From positions 3,968,001 through 4,032,000 of the forward strand of contig NC_065905.1 in the NCBI RefSeq assembly GCF_905147045.1: 64,000 nt of DNA, written 5' to 3'. Numbering within the stretch: position 1 is the stretch's first letter; the number at the start of each line of letters is the position of its first letter. This DNA comes from Nymphalis io. Taxonomy: Eukaryota > Arthropoda > Insecta > Lepidoptera > Nymphalidae. The translations under genes were made by a program, and so were the position numbers. This document shows, in pieces, positions 35,851-48,440 of the stretch. Under the pieces are notes generated by a model, which was given only the letters and a program-made list of their open reading frames with translations, had not been told where the DNA came from and did not search any database.

Positions 35851-35873
35851 AAGCCGAGATGACCCAGTGGTAA

Positions 35874-36705
35874 GAGGAAATTATCAATTCGCTTTAATAT
35901 CTAGTGATATACGTATTATTTCGTTTTTATTCCAGAAAATTTGTATTTGCTTTGATTCCATGTGTTTTTTTTATTATAACAAACCACTAACCTCTTATTT
36001 ACTTTTTATATACATTGAATGAACTCAGAGATTTGTGCTATTTATAAAAGAAAAAACAAATTCCATTTTATCAGGTAGTAGCTTTGTAAAATAGAACGTC
36101 TATTACAAGATAACTTGGCTTCCGGTGTATTGGCTTAATTAAAACGGTGCACTTCAATGGGTACTGTTGTCGATGGCACAATGTCTGCTTGATGAGATGA
36201 CAAGTCATGAATTTCCTTTCGTGTTGTGTTTCAATCCAATCCAATATTGGTAGATAGAATAATAGTTATGTATCTACCAGTTGGAGATGGAGATTTCGGT
36301 ATCTTATAATTTATTTATACATATACAAAACGTATTAATATATAAATGAAGTGACATACCAGTAGAGAGTTCGATAAACGAGTAGGATCCCGGTCGTATT
36401 TCGGTCGATTAAATTTGTTCAATCTCGGGATTTTCCGGATTGACGAAAATGAAAGAAACGCGAACTTAAACCCCATTCTTTTAATTTTATAAAGTTTAAC
36501 GTCTGTATTTAAATTGTTACTTACTAAAACTTAGTTTCTTCCTTTAAGAATACTTATAGTTTGGATAAAATAATTTTAACTCTCAATACTGTATATATAT
36601 ACCCAATCTCAGTACTGATCTCTATACACGTATAGTAATTTAAGAATTAGCCTGAGTTAATATTTGTTTCTAAAATTTAAACAGAAGCTGCAATTTATTT
36701 TAAAC
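35874..36705. other. no gene seen
   Basis: AT-rich; nothing supported. Confidence 0.5.
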
Positions 36706-36998
36706 TTTTTTTTTATATAGAATAGGAAGGTGGACGAGCATATGGGCCACCTGATGGTAAGTGGTCACCAAACGCCCTTAGACATTGGCATTGTAAGAAA
36801 TGTCAATCATCGCTTATAGCCAATGCGCCACCAACCTTGGGAACTAAGATTTTATGTCCCTTGTGCCTGTAATTACACTGGCTCACTCACCCTTCAAACC
36901 GGAACACAACAATATCAAGTATTGCTGTTTTGCGGTAGAATATCTGATAAGTGGGTGGTACCTACCCAGACGGGCTTGCACAAAGCCCTACCACCAGT
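36706..36998 (-). repeat. SINE-A, full length
   Basis: T-run at the left, 'atagaataggaaggtggacg', and the right end 'aaagccctaccaccagt'. Very close to 4486-4780. Confidence 0.9.
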
Positions 36999-37040
36999 AA
37001 AAATAAAATAATTTTCGTGAAATAATAATAAATAATAGCT

Positions 37041-37262
37041 CTCCAGACCGATTTCGGCAAAGGTGGCCAATCTCAAGAGAGATTAGCCAACTGCGCAGGA
37101 TATATTATATATAACGCGCATAAGTGTGTGCGCAAACACAGGTGCACTCGCTATTCTCAATTCTTATAATCCGATAGGACGGTAATCCGACACGACCACA
37201 AAGAGTTCAGGCGCAGGACCAACTTTACGTGCTTTCCGAGGCACGGGAGTGTACACACTTCG
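37041..37262 (-). repeat. SINE-C, 3' two-thirds
   Basis: 'ccagaccgatttcggcaaag' through 'cacgaccacaaagagttcag' to 'ggagtgtacacacttcg'; the tRNA-like head is missing. Confidence 0.8.
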
Positions 37263-37376
37263 TGAAGTTTATCTTCTAAAGAGAGATTAATTTATGAATA
37301 TTCAGTTATTTTGTCAATGGAAATTATTAAAACAACTGATTCATGTTATATACTCTTTTTTATTAACTAAATTATC

Positions 37377-37512
37377 AATATAAGTATGTATTTACAAAAG
37401 AAAAGTAGTATATGTAGTATATCAGTTGTCTGGTTTCCATAGTACAAGCTCTGCTTAGTTTGGGATCAGATGGCCGTGTGTGAATAATGTCCCAGGATAT
37501 TTATTTATTTAT
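37377..37512 (+). repeat. SINE-D, 3' portion
   Basis: 'aagtatgtatttacaaaaga' to 'taatgtcccaggatatttat', with the 'gggatcagatggccgtgtgt' block that is absent from 13917-14150. Ends in TTTA repeats. Confidence 0.8.
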
Positions 37513-37959
37513 TTAAGGGCGTACTTCAATGTTAGTTAAATAACAGTTTCGTGACAAATATTACTTTTTTTTACGTTATCTAAATAAAAAAGTTTATATT
37601 TCCAGTACGTAAATAAGCCTCCAAAAGGTAGGTAAGCAGAGTGCTTTTGCTCAATGGCAAAAACCTTAGTACTAAGGTAATCATATAAAAACAAAATATT
37701 ATTTATTAAATAGGTTTATATATAATCACATTTTAATCGTCATGTTGTAATTCTTAAAAACATAGCCGACTATGTACATTACATTTATAAAATCAACGAA
37801 AACGAACTCCACGCTTTTTATTATGCAACGAAAACAATTTATTATTTTTTAAGTTTAAAATTCATTGTCTTTATGTACTTGTTTTTATATTTCATTATAA
37901 TCGACGCTATAATGACATAAATAAGCATTTATGATCCCGACTTTGATAGTGTTTTTTTT

Positions 37960-38060
37960 TTCTTTAACATGAAAATTTCCAATTTGAAATGTAAATTCAT
38001 TGGTGCTTGTCCGGGTTTGAACTCGTTATCATCGAATAAGATTCCCTTCTAACAAATACG
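37960..38060 (-). repeat. SINE-B head, degenerate
   Basis: 'cattggtgcttgtccgggtt', 'tgaactcgttatcatcgaat' and 'aagattcccttctaac' in reverse. Confidence 0.55.
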
Positions 38061-38400
38061 CTTGTAAAAATGGACTTTGATTATTTTTATTAAGCCACAC
38101 TCACACCCAACTTATTTATTAATAGAATTTTTATATTTTCCATAACATTATATCTTATACGATACGGTCGACAAAATATTTATAAAACATGCTATGAATC
38201 GTTTCCCATAATTATGATTATTTTTTTTTAAATATATAGTTTTATATAATTTTCAAATAAATCTTAGTCATAATTATAACTTGGTAGTACAAAGTCGTGT
38301 TATAAGTACTGTTAAATTAAATTTTTGATATTCATTTTTATTAAACTCATATTTGTGTGATTTCGCTTAAGATAATATAGTGGTGATCTTTGAAGTTATT

Positions 38401-38645
38401 TGGTGGTAGGGCTTAGTGCAAACGCTTTCTGGTAGGTACCACCCACTCATCACATAATCTAGCACCAAATAGCAATCCTTAGAATTGTTGTGTTCCATCT
38501 TAAAAGAAGTTATAAGATTAACCTAAAATTGGTGGTGCACTGACGATGTAAGGGACAGTAAATATTTGTATTAGCGCCAATGTCTTTGGATGCTGGCAAC
38601 CACTTACAACCAGGGCTATTTATCAGTCTGGTTACCTATTTTAAA
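38401..38645 (+). repeat. SINE-A, degenerate
   Basis: 'tggtggtagggcttagtgca' start, then 'accacccactcatcacataa'; the 3' end is diverged. Confidence 0.75.
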
Positions 38646-38951
38646 TTAGAAAAAAGCGATAAGCGCTTTCTTCATACGATTAATACAAATATAAATCTAC
38701 ATTTGCTATGTGGTACAATAACTGAGAAAAATAAAAATTAAAAAAAAAACATAGTGACATTTGAGATATGAAGAGACAAAAAAAAACCGTTGAGCTATCA
38801 AAGTATTATATATTAAAGACTATGGAGAATTTATCTATCTATGAATCTAAGAAATTCTGCATTCTTGCAACTATTCTTGCAGTTATAATTAAAAGTAAAT
38901 AATTTAGTAGCTATTATTAATTTTCATATGTTTTCAATTTAAATATTTCAG

Positions 38952-41900
38952 AAATGGTAACCATTAATCATCCTCTTTTACAAGTGAGTCGAGACGATAT
39001 TATATGGGTTCGAAAGTTATACAACTTAGATGTGAAAAAAATAAATGAAAATTTGAACGCTATAGAAGAATGGTTTAAAAAACAAGATCATCTCGTTGAA
39101 TCCTTACCATATATGAGTAAGTTTAACTGAAAACTTAATTTGGTTTTCATTATAATGTGATTATTTACCTGAGCTTAAATTATATTTTATGAACAGTTGA
39201 TTTCAAGTTCGTTTTCAGAATTTATTTTGTGTATTTATATTCAAGTTTATTTGTTTATGAACATATATATATATATATATATATAGTATATATATTATAG
39301 TACACATCAAATGATATACATATATATCATTTGATGTGTACTATAAATTTTAATTTTTCAATACTTTTATTTTATTAAAATATTGTATTTATTTCACCTA
39401 ACCTAACCAGTTTATAAAATAAATTACGGTTATCGAATCGGCATTCATTGTTTCAACGTTTATTATCTATGCTGTTTGAGAGATGGCAGCACTACGTTGT
39501 TCGCCGTTCGGACGTCTTTTTGATCGTTGAGCAGGCGCCGGTCGCTTGCCGACGCCTGTCAGTTTTAAACGATTAAATATATTCCTTTTTGTAAGTATAT
39601 TCGTTGAATATAGTGGATTATTGGCATTGAATATATTGTTTGTACATTTCGTATATTGATTTTTATATTCGTTTCAGATTATATAGAAAATTATACTAAC
39701 GGAGGGTTACCTACGTCATCCACTACAACAAAACGTATTTGAAAGTTTCGGGTTACCAAACCGTAAGTAAAACACATTGTATTCGTTTAGTCGAGGCATA
39801 TTATTTGTTATTTGAGTAGTATTTAATCGATTCTTCGTTTAATTCCAGTCTTTGTATCAAAACCGTGCCACGTGCAATATAAGTCATATATTGCCTTATT
39901 TCTACTTATTTAAACACTCCTGAGGGAGTGTTTATTTTTCTTTAATTTTATATATACTTTGTATATTGCATTACAAAGTATTATAATATTTTTCGGTGGA
40001 CTCAACCGAGGAATTGTTGCTGATTTGGAGCTATTGGAGGCTCTGCTGTTTTATGGAGGAGAGGCTGCTTGTTCAGTGGCCTGCTGTTGCTGCTGGTGCT
40101 TTTTGCTGCTTCGCACTGCTTTTATTTATTTGTTCACTCATTGTGGCAAAGCGTTCAGGGTTTGCACTATCCTGCTTATTTATTTATTTAAGTCTATCAC
40201 TTAATTTAACCGATGCCAACTCACTTACAGCTAACTCACTTATACTATTTTATTGTCTTAATGTTAACTTAATTGACCAGATACTGTCAACGGCCCACCC
40301 CCTGATTTTTATGTTGTAAATTTTATAATTAAAATTTTATAATCTTTATGGTGAGTTTTATTAATGTAACGGTAACTTGGTGGAACGAACCCCGTACACA
40401 CGAGAACCCCGTGACAATATACCTCATAAGCTCATTGCAGTATTACTAAAATATTTATGTTGAAATCATTATTTAATATAAAATTGTTACACAATTCTTT
40501 ATAATTGTCGAAATTTTTACCGGATTTTCCGGAAAGAAAGATATCAAACCTGAGAAGAAACAGACTTGTGTTGTATGGGGCACGCAATCAAATGATATAA
40601 TATCTTTGATATGTCACTTAATATCCGTAACATATTTGCACACTGCAACATTGCTTTTAAAACAATTAAGTGACGGAAGGAGAGAAAAAAATTATATAAT
40701 TATAAAAGCTATGTAATATTAGAAAAAAAATACTATAATTGTCAAATCCTGAAACTAGACAATTGTTTTGTCGTCAATAGTTAAATTAATTGAGACTTAA
40801 CTCTTCCGGTTTCATGATATTTCAATATAACCCGGTTAAGTTTTGTTGTTACTTATATGCAACGACGTGATTTTGAACTCATGTACTCTTTTCAATAGAC
40901 TACTATGTTATTTTATTATAAAGGTCATATATTATTTGCTACTTTTATCCATTCCTTTAGTCACATTAAACATAGACGTACTTTTTAGATTCAGAATTTC
41001 AGCAAAACCAATATACAATATATTTTTAAAATAATTAATAATATAACACCCCTTTGTATTCACTAAATATTAAAATAATTTCGATTTTTTATAGTAAATA
41101 TAAAGCGTATAAAAAAACTTTGCAATAACTATATAAAATTATATATAAATATAATCTCAACTTAAATTATCCTTTGCATCGTAACTTAATATGCATGAAC
41201 ATACATTGAATAAATATGACTATTAAAAAAAATATTGTGGAAAACATTTTAAAATCCGGTCAATTGTGAGTCACATGGGAGTCTTAAATTATTATGATGA
41301 GAAGTAAGAAAAGAATAATTATCGTACGCCGAAATTGGGAATTGTACGAAATTGTGGAAAAATGTTAACAATAAAATAACAGTGTATTCATATCCATATC
41401 GCCGTCTCATTTCCGCGATCTATATATAATTCATATATTAAAATTACAATTTATTTTCTTTAAAGCGCTTTTACTTGTTGATAATAGTCTTCCAGTCCGA
41501 TTTTCGGATTATGATTTATCACTATTAACGTTTGTCCAGGTCCCCATAATTTTTTCACAATCTGTTACTTATACTTTGTACATATTAAAATTACTTTTTA
41601 AACAGCACTATTTTTTTAATATTATTTCAGGTCGTGATATTATTGAACGCTTCCATATATTAGCAAGAGGTTCTGTTGAACAGACAAAAATTACAATTGA
41701 CAGAGTACTAACGACAAAAGGATTGCTATCTGAATTCGTATTGACAAATCCAAATGTTCTTTTGAAAGAACTTCACATGTTTCTAGACAATGCGTTAGTA
41801 TTCTAATATGTATATTATTTTTTATTTTTTATAACAATATACTAAATATAAAATTTATTATAATAAATATATATATATTTATCATATTAATTTTAAGAAT

Positions 41901-44900
41901 TATATTTTCAGATTAGTTACAATATTACCTATAATAAATCCCAAAGACCGAACAAGAGTTTTTTTGTGGCGGCTTACAAATGAAAACTTTGAAGACTTCA
42001 ACTTATTGACCATGGCGAAGCTTGGTAGTTTTGTAAGTACATATCGGTGGCAGCAAAGTAGATACGGACATCTCCATAATAGCATATTTTCAGATCATAT
42101 TAAGTAAAAAATAGTTACCATTTCGACATTTATGTATCAATTAACTTGAAATTTTCCATGATGATTTAAAATAACATTTTTTATCTATTGTATAACGGAT
42201 TTTATCGCTATTTCGTTATTTTTCTGAATTTATGTAGATGTATTTTTTTACTTTGTAAAAGTCTAAACGTAAAAGAAAACATATGCCTGATTTTCGTTTC
42301 TTAGTTGTAATCAAAACAGAGCTCATTCTAATTAAAATATTTAATAAATTAAGGTAACAACCTCCAGAATTGCTTTTTTTAGGATATTTAAAGAAATCTA
42401 AGCGACATAAAAAAAAATATTTAACATATTTAGACTAAAATTTTGTAGATGTCTTCATTTACTTTGCATATAACATTTCACATAGCTTCATCTACGTCTC
42501 TCAGTTAAACTCATTTAATTTCCTAAACCACACAAATGTTTTGTTTTAATAATAATGCATGTGCAATAACGATTTTATTTATTATTTATTCATATTAATT
42601 ATATATTTTAGTTTATGGACAGATTATATAATTATACTTTAGATAAACTACCAAAGAAAATATTTTTTTTATTAATTAATATAAATAAAGTATAATGCTA
42701 ACATACAGATAAAAAAATGAATATCACTGTTTCTTAAAAGTATAATCTCTTGAAATTTACAGAATATGCCTGATATTTATATTTTTAACCACTCAGTTAA
42801 GTGTTTTATTGGTAAAGTGCTGTGCCGCGGTTCCACCCGGGTATAACTTAAATAAATCACTAAAAGCGGAATTAGTAATAACAACATTTTTAATTTCATT
42901 TTCGTGGGAAATTAGTATTTATTGGTTTTCGCCGCATCCAGATCTAGAAAGGTCAACATACAATTGGCCATGAGAAAAACAGAATTCCCTTAAATCTATT
43001 CCGACATATTTTAATGTATATCTCTGTACTTTATTTATTATAACTGCAAACGATACCTTCATAAGAAATTGTATTTTTTAAAAACTGAAAGGTAAATAAA
43101 GGTATTTAAAAAGTAAGTACTAACGATTAACTAACTATTAAAAAAGCGAGTAATTAAAAATAAATTTAACAAAACAATGAGAAGAAAATCTACGCAAATA
43201 ATGGATTATTTTATAACTTATTTGATTACCACAAAAAAGTTTATAGTAAGTCATCCTTAAATGATACACATATAATGTCGTGGATGCTTTTTTTATCTTT
43301 TAAGAAAATCAATTCTGGCATACGTGATTGTTGCTTAACTTTAGCCGTTTAGGCAGCGCACGCAACGGAAACTCTCAAAAAGAAAACATTTTCCCCGTTT
43401 CTGCAACATTTTTTATTGATGCTTAGCTCCTATTGGTTGTAGCTTGATGTTTAATATAATAATAGCCTTTGATAAAGGGGAACACTAACATAATTTTCAA
43501 TTTGAACTTGTATTTTTTGAGATTAGCGCGTTCAACCAAACAAACTCTTTAGCTTTATAATATTAGTAAAGATTAGTTACCGAGTATAAAATTAAAAAAA
43601 TTCTTATAACTCAACAATTATTATCACTCAAAGAGATTAAAACGTTAACGATGAGGTGCGAATAAACTAAGTTATTATTTAAATTCTACGTCAACTGCTG
43701 TTGATTCTAATACGATACTGTGTTTGATATTTTTGTAAAAATCATGGTAGGTATCTTGATAAAAACTAATATTTTAATTTATAATTTTAGCAAAAAGTGC
43801 GATAAATTAACCACGTACCCGCGTAACTGCGTATGCGCAAGAGTGTGATAAGTGACTGATGTCTTTGTTTGCTATTCAAACATCTGTGGATACTCCGAAA
43901 TAGAGGCGGACAAATTCAAATGTCCGTTTCTACTGCGGTGTTTTTTAAAATTCGAGTGTAGTATTCATCTACTTACCAGAAAATTGTAATTACTTAGAAA
44001 AATTAAAAATCCTTAATATAGACTTGTAAATAAGGTTAATATAAGCTTATTTTCGTATAAAAAGCATTTTCATAAAAATGCAGATGTCCTTATCTAGTTT
44101 GCTGCCATCGATATTATATAACTTATTTAATAACTTATCAACCAAAGAATGATACTCGCAAAATAATTTAAGTAGTTTTTGATAGTTTTTTTTAATTGAA
44201 AAATGAACTAACAACATGTTAGTTATAATGTCAAACTTTATTTAAATCTGGAATAAATATTATCGATTTACAATGGCTAAATAAGTTTTGTATTGAATTA
44301 ATTAATTATATTCTTTGCTTATGTGATTTTTTGTTTCAACTTCCGACGTTATATTGATTTATGTGTGTGTTAAACAAAGTAACAGCCTGTGAATGTCCCA
44401 CTGCTGGACTAAGGTCTCCTCTCCCTTTTTGAGGAGAAGGTACGGAGCTTATTCCACCACGCTGCTCCAACGCGGGTTGGTGGAATACACATGTGACAGA
44501 ATTTCAATGAAATTAGACACATACAGGTTTTCTCACGATGTTTTCCTTCACCGTATAGCACGAGATGAATTATAATAACAAATTAAGCACATGAAAATTC
44601 AGTGGTGCTAGTTCGGGTTTGATCCCACGATCATAGGTTAAGATTTACACATTCTTATCGCTGTATCATCTCAGCTGTGTGTTAAATGTTAGAATATTAT
44701 TATAGTCAATTAAATAATTTTAATATATTAATTATAGATCATGGAAATGAGAATACGCTCTGAATACATATTTTCGGATAGATATGTTATCGATTGTAAA
44801 CATTTAAAGGCGAGTTTGATCCCGAAGCTCAATCCAGTTATTGTGAAGAGATCAGAAATTATGAGTACGGTAAATAACATTTTGTTTTTATCTTATCTGA

Positions 44901-46173
44901 AATATTAATCTAACTTTAATTTGAGTACATAAATACTATATATATTGTAATAGAAAATTTTATATATTAATGTCAAATGGATGCAACCTTTCACTTAGAC
45001 CATTAATTACTAATGTGAAAGTAAAGTAATGAAGCGTAATATTAGTATTCAGAGTTATTATAAGTATATGGGTGAGGTCATTTTTGATGACAGATATCAA
45101 TGAATTGTTCAACTGATTGAGGAAGTTTTATTTAAAACATCTATTGGAGTGTCTTATAGGTAAGATGGATTACTGCCCTCTACCTCCTTGTGCGCGTTTA
45201 GTCTTGTAAAGAATAGAAGTTCTTTCTTGAGTAGTTTAATGGTATATTAATTCCGGTATATCAAGTCCTATTGACATTTATTCTGCAACATTTATTATAC
45301 TGGTGGTACGGCTTTGTGCAAGCTCGTCTGGGTAGGTACAACCCACTCATCAGATATTCTACCGCAAAACAGCAGTACTTAGTATTTTTTTGTTCCGGTT
45401 TGAAGGGTGATTGAGCCAGTGTAATTACAAGCACAAGGGACATAACATCTTAGTTCCCAAGGTTGGTGGCGCATTGGCGATGTAAGCGATGGTTAACATT
45501 TCTTACGATGCTCATGTCTATGGACGTTGGTGACCACTTACCATCAGGTGGCCCTATACTTATCGCAACTATTCTATAAAAAAAACCACCGACATGATCT
45601 TTCCGCTATCTATAATTATTTTTGTTTTATTTGTTTTATATTTCAGGAAGCTTACAGAGTAAAAGTAAAAGGCTTTCATGTAATAAATGCTCCAGGTTTT
45701 ATCGAAAAAATTGTATACATATTGAAATCTGTACTTAAAGAAAAAATTATGAACAGAATTTATATCCACAATTCTTATGAAGAACTTTACGAGGCAATTC
45801 CTAAAGAAGTTCTTCCCCAAGAATACGGAGGTGATCTTCCAAGTTGCAGTAAGCTCTCTGGTACGTAGTTTGAGCGTTCAAATGTTTTCTTTTATAGTGA
45901 AATATTTTTGGACGTAATGGAACTAAAATTTCAATGTTTATTAAAATCTTTTTTTATCACAAAAATCCGGTCTACATATGAAGTGTTTCTTACATTTACA
46001 ATCCTAATTTTCCCATTTCGATGACACTATTAATGAAACTAATAACCACGCGTGATAGAAAACCGCAAGCATGCACGAGCATATTTAAGTTGGGATGTGT
46101 TCTAAGCTTTAGGTTGTACCTATTATGATATGGAATCCTCCAAAAAATTTATTAAAATATTTATTGAAATAAA

Positions 46174-46208
<35 letters not shown>

Positions 46209-46641
46209 CTAAATTGAAATCATAAAACAATAAAAAATAAAAATAAGAGTAAAATAATTTAAATTAAATCACTTCAAACGAAATTACATTTAACAAATTT
46301 AATTAATTATCTAAAATATTGATATAAATTCAGTATCATTTGACTGCGTGACCTTCCACTGATTTTCAGCGGTACGGGTACGCTGTGATCCCAGCTGACA
46401 ATATCAATGGTTTACATTAACAATATGATTATAAATTCCGACAACTAATTACTTCTTTACGTATTTACAATTTTTTTTTATTCCAGAGCAATTGAAGAAT
46501 TACCTTAAAACAGAGGAAGCAAACGAAATTATAGAACATTCTAGTAAAATCGTTTCGAACGAAACAAAACGTAGTTGCATTCGATTCAATGAAGAGTATT
46601 TAGGCATGCCGGGATCTTTTAAACGGTTGAATGTAGATTAA
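38952..46641 (+). CDS. CRAL-TRIO domain protein (alpha-tocopherol-transfer-protein-like), six exons
   Basis: Soluble carrier of small hydrophobic ligands (SEC14/CRAL-TRIO family; the ligand cannot be read from sequence). Coding exons: 38954-39116, 41631-41793, 41912-42032, 44738-44869, 45647-45860, 46487-46641. All introns are GT-AG, phases 1, 2, 0, 0, 1; they join without a stop into 315 codons plus TAA, the usual family length. The acceptor at 38951 leaves a 2-nt leader before the ATG, so a non-coding 5' exon must exist upstream. CRAL-TRIO N-terminal helical part: about residues 20-105 (IERFHILARGSVEQTKITID). Lipid-binding part: about 110-262, with VINAPGFIEKIVYILKSVLK, RIYIHNSYEELYEAIPKEVL and QEYGGDLPS, matching the 'INTP..F.....L.KPFL..K...RI..H' and 'LP.EYGG' blocks of insect members. 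Introns 3 and 4 contain SINEs. Paralogue at 60675. Confidence 0.92.
39296..39345. repeat. perfect 21-bp hairpin, 8-nt loop, beside an AT run
   Basis: Arms 39296-39316 and 39325-39345 are exact reverse complements (TATAGTACACATCAAATGAT plus A). An (AT)n microsatellite precedes it. Lies in intron 1 of the CRAL-TRIO gene. Confidence 0.9.
39460..40425 (+). other. unassigned insertion-like segment in intron 1
   Basis: About 950 bp of higher GC content than the flanks. It holds 'gcaggcgccggtcgcttgcc', a splice-like pair (TTTTTGTAAGTA near 39590; TTCGTTTCAG near 39676), a 9-bp hairpin followed by Ts (39912-39933), a hydrophobic 107-codon frame with a GTG start (39996-40319), and GAACCCCGT twice near 40388 and 40405. 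The pattern could be a solo LTR or a non-coding exon of an element. TGT...ACA ends are possible (39473; about 40417), but no target duplication is seen. Confidence 0.35.
42033..44737 (+). other. CRAL-TRIO intron 3
   Basis: 2705-bp intron (TTT|GTAAGT ... TTATAG|ATC). It contains RTE-like tail text near 42815-42850 ('gccgcggttccacccgggta') and 43420-43570, and a SINE-B near its 3' end. No other exon seen. Confidence 0.8.
44378..44677 (-). repeat. SINE-B, near full length
   Basis: 'taacagcctgtgaatgtccc' to a reversed head at 44677. It lies 60 bp upstream of the exon 4 acceptor. Confidence 0.85.
45301..45585 (+). repeat. SINE-A, full length
   Basis: 'tggtggtacggctttgtgca' to 'attctataaaaaaaa'. 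Sense-oriented in intron 4, ending about 60 bp before the exon 5 acceptor at 45646. Confidence 0.9.
46181..46206. repeat. (ATT)n microsatellite
   Basis: About eight ATT units in intron 5 of the CRAL-TRIO gene. Confidence 0.85.
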
Positions 46642-46724
46642 TTACAAATAATATATAAAACAAAACTTTTACTCTATATCGTGTAATAATAACGTATCGG
46701 TCTTAATAATAGACAAAGATACAA

Positions 46725-46975
46725 TCTGGTTTGAAGGGGGAAAGTGGAACTATTCTTATTGGTTGTTTTACCACAAAACAGCTATTGATTACTATATTTT
46801 TGTCAATGCTCCAGTTTGTTTAGCCGAGTGAACCAAAGTTATAGTCTCAACGGACATTTAATTATTAGTTCCTATGGGGGTGGCGCATTGACGCCGTAAG
46901 GCATTTGACAGTTTCCATGGATGACAATTTACCATCAAGTGTCCCATTTGCCTTCCTGAACTAAATGTAAAAAAT
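46725..46975 (+). repeat. SINE-A, degenerate
   Basis: 'tggtttgaagggggaaagtg', 'ggggtggcgcattgacgccg', 'tttaccatcaagtgtcccat'. Lies just downstream of the CRAL-TRIO stop. Confidence 0.55.
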
Positions 46976-47184
46976 GTCACTTAGTAATTCTACTTATACT
47001 ATTTTTATATACACTAGGAAAACTAAATAGGTGTTACATAATATTATTTGTGATTTAGTAGCTTTGCTGATAGAGAGCAGATCAGCTATAATGATGGTAT
47101 GATATCCTTTGTCGCCATTTTATACGCTAACATCATCATATGTATCATATACAATACTAGATAACGTTATTGTAAAGTGTTGCC

Positions 47185-47402
47185 CAATTGCTGGGCTTTG
47201 CCTTCTCCTTATTGAGGAGAAGGGTTGAAGGTTACTCCACCACACGGCTCTGATGCTGGTTGGCGAATAAACGTAGGATATTTTCATCCGCCACATATAT
47301 CATCACGATAGTTTCGTTCACCGCTGAGCAAGGGGTAAATTATAAACACAAATTAGGCACATGAAAATTCAGCTGTGCTGTCCCGGGTTTGAACTCGATC
47401 TT
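47185..47402 (-). repeat. SINE-B, degenerate
   Basis: 'cccaattgctgggctttgcc', 'tactccaccacacggctctg', 'gcacatgaaaattcagctgt', in reverse. Confidence 0.7.
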
Positions 47403-47407
47403 TTTTT

Positions 47408-47458
47408 AACTAGGGTTTGAACTCAGGACCTTGGGATCTGCGGCGTTATGTCTAGCGC
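47408..47458 (-). repeat. SINE-C head fragment
   Basis: 'agggtttgaactcaggacct' and 'gcggcgttatgtctagcg', reversed tRNA-like head. Confidence 0.5.
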
Positions 47459-47708
47459 ATACAAGAGAAAAGAAACACTGTATATGTATTAGCTTTTCCA
47501 GTATTATTACGTACTCAACAAAACTTTCAGGAGTTGGTTGAACCCTACCACAATTTACTCATAGAAAAATTTAGTATCAATTTTCCTCGCCAGACTGTAA
47601 TTAACATTATCGTTTATTAGATTAGATTAGTTAGTTTTACATAATTATCGACGAAATAAAATGTTTTATTTAAAGCCGATATATTTAAAAAAAGTAACTG
47701 TAAAAATA

Positions 47709-47990
47709 CTGGTGATAGGGCTTTGTGCAAGCTCGTCTGGGTAGGTACCACCCACTCATCAGATATTCTACCGCAAAACAGCAGTACTTGATATTGTTGT
47801 GTTACGGTTTGAAGGGTGAATGAGTCAATGTAATTACAGGCACAAGGGATATAAAATCTTAGTTCCCAAGGTTGGTGGTGCATTGGCTATGTAAGAGATG
47901 GTTGAAATTTCTTACAATGCCAATGTCTAAGGGCGTTGGTGACCTCTTACCATCAGGTGGCTCATATGCTCGTTCGCCTTCCTATAAAAA
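47709..47990 (+). repeat. SINE-A, full length
   Basis: 'ctggtgatagggctttgtgc' to 'cttcctataaaaa'. Confidence 0.88.
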
Positions 47991-48187
47991 AGTCTGGCTG
48001 CAAGGAGCTAGACTTTTTTATAGAATTTCATTACATTATCCTTTAACAAATTCATCGTTCTTTAATTTTATGTCATCCTGAATTGTCCAATCAATGTCGT
48101 GTTGTATTGCAATTTTAATTAAAATAGTTAGTGCTTATGTGAGGTGTTTTTTTACATTACTTATAAAAACTGAGAAAATAGTTGATT

Positions 48188-48440
48188 TATGCAAGCCCGT
48201 CTGGATTGGTACTTCCCACTCATCAGATATTTTACCGCCAAACAGCAATACTTAGTATTATTGTGTCACGGTTTGAGTGAGCCAGTGTAACAGTCACTGG
48301 GAAGACAATGTCTTAGTTTCCAAGGTTAGTGACGTATTGGTGATGTTAAGCGGTTGTTATATGTTGCAATGCCGATGACTAAAGTGATGACCTTTTACCA
48401 TCAGGTGACCCATATATCCGACCGCCTGCGCAATACATAA
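48188..48440 (+). repeat. SINE-A, degenerate
   Basis: 'atgcaagcccgtctggattg', 'gccaaacagcaatacttagt', 'ccttttaccatcaggtgacc'. Confidence 0.75.

Noticed and set aside
47617..48081. Open frames on both strands near 47.6-48.1 kb
   Set aside because: They are translations of SINE-A; the same peptide (for example PWELRFYVPCACNYTGSLTL) appears at other SINE-A copies.
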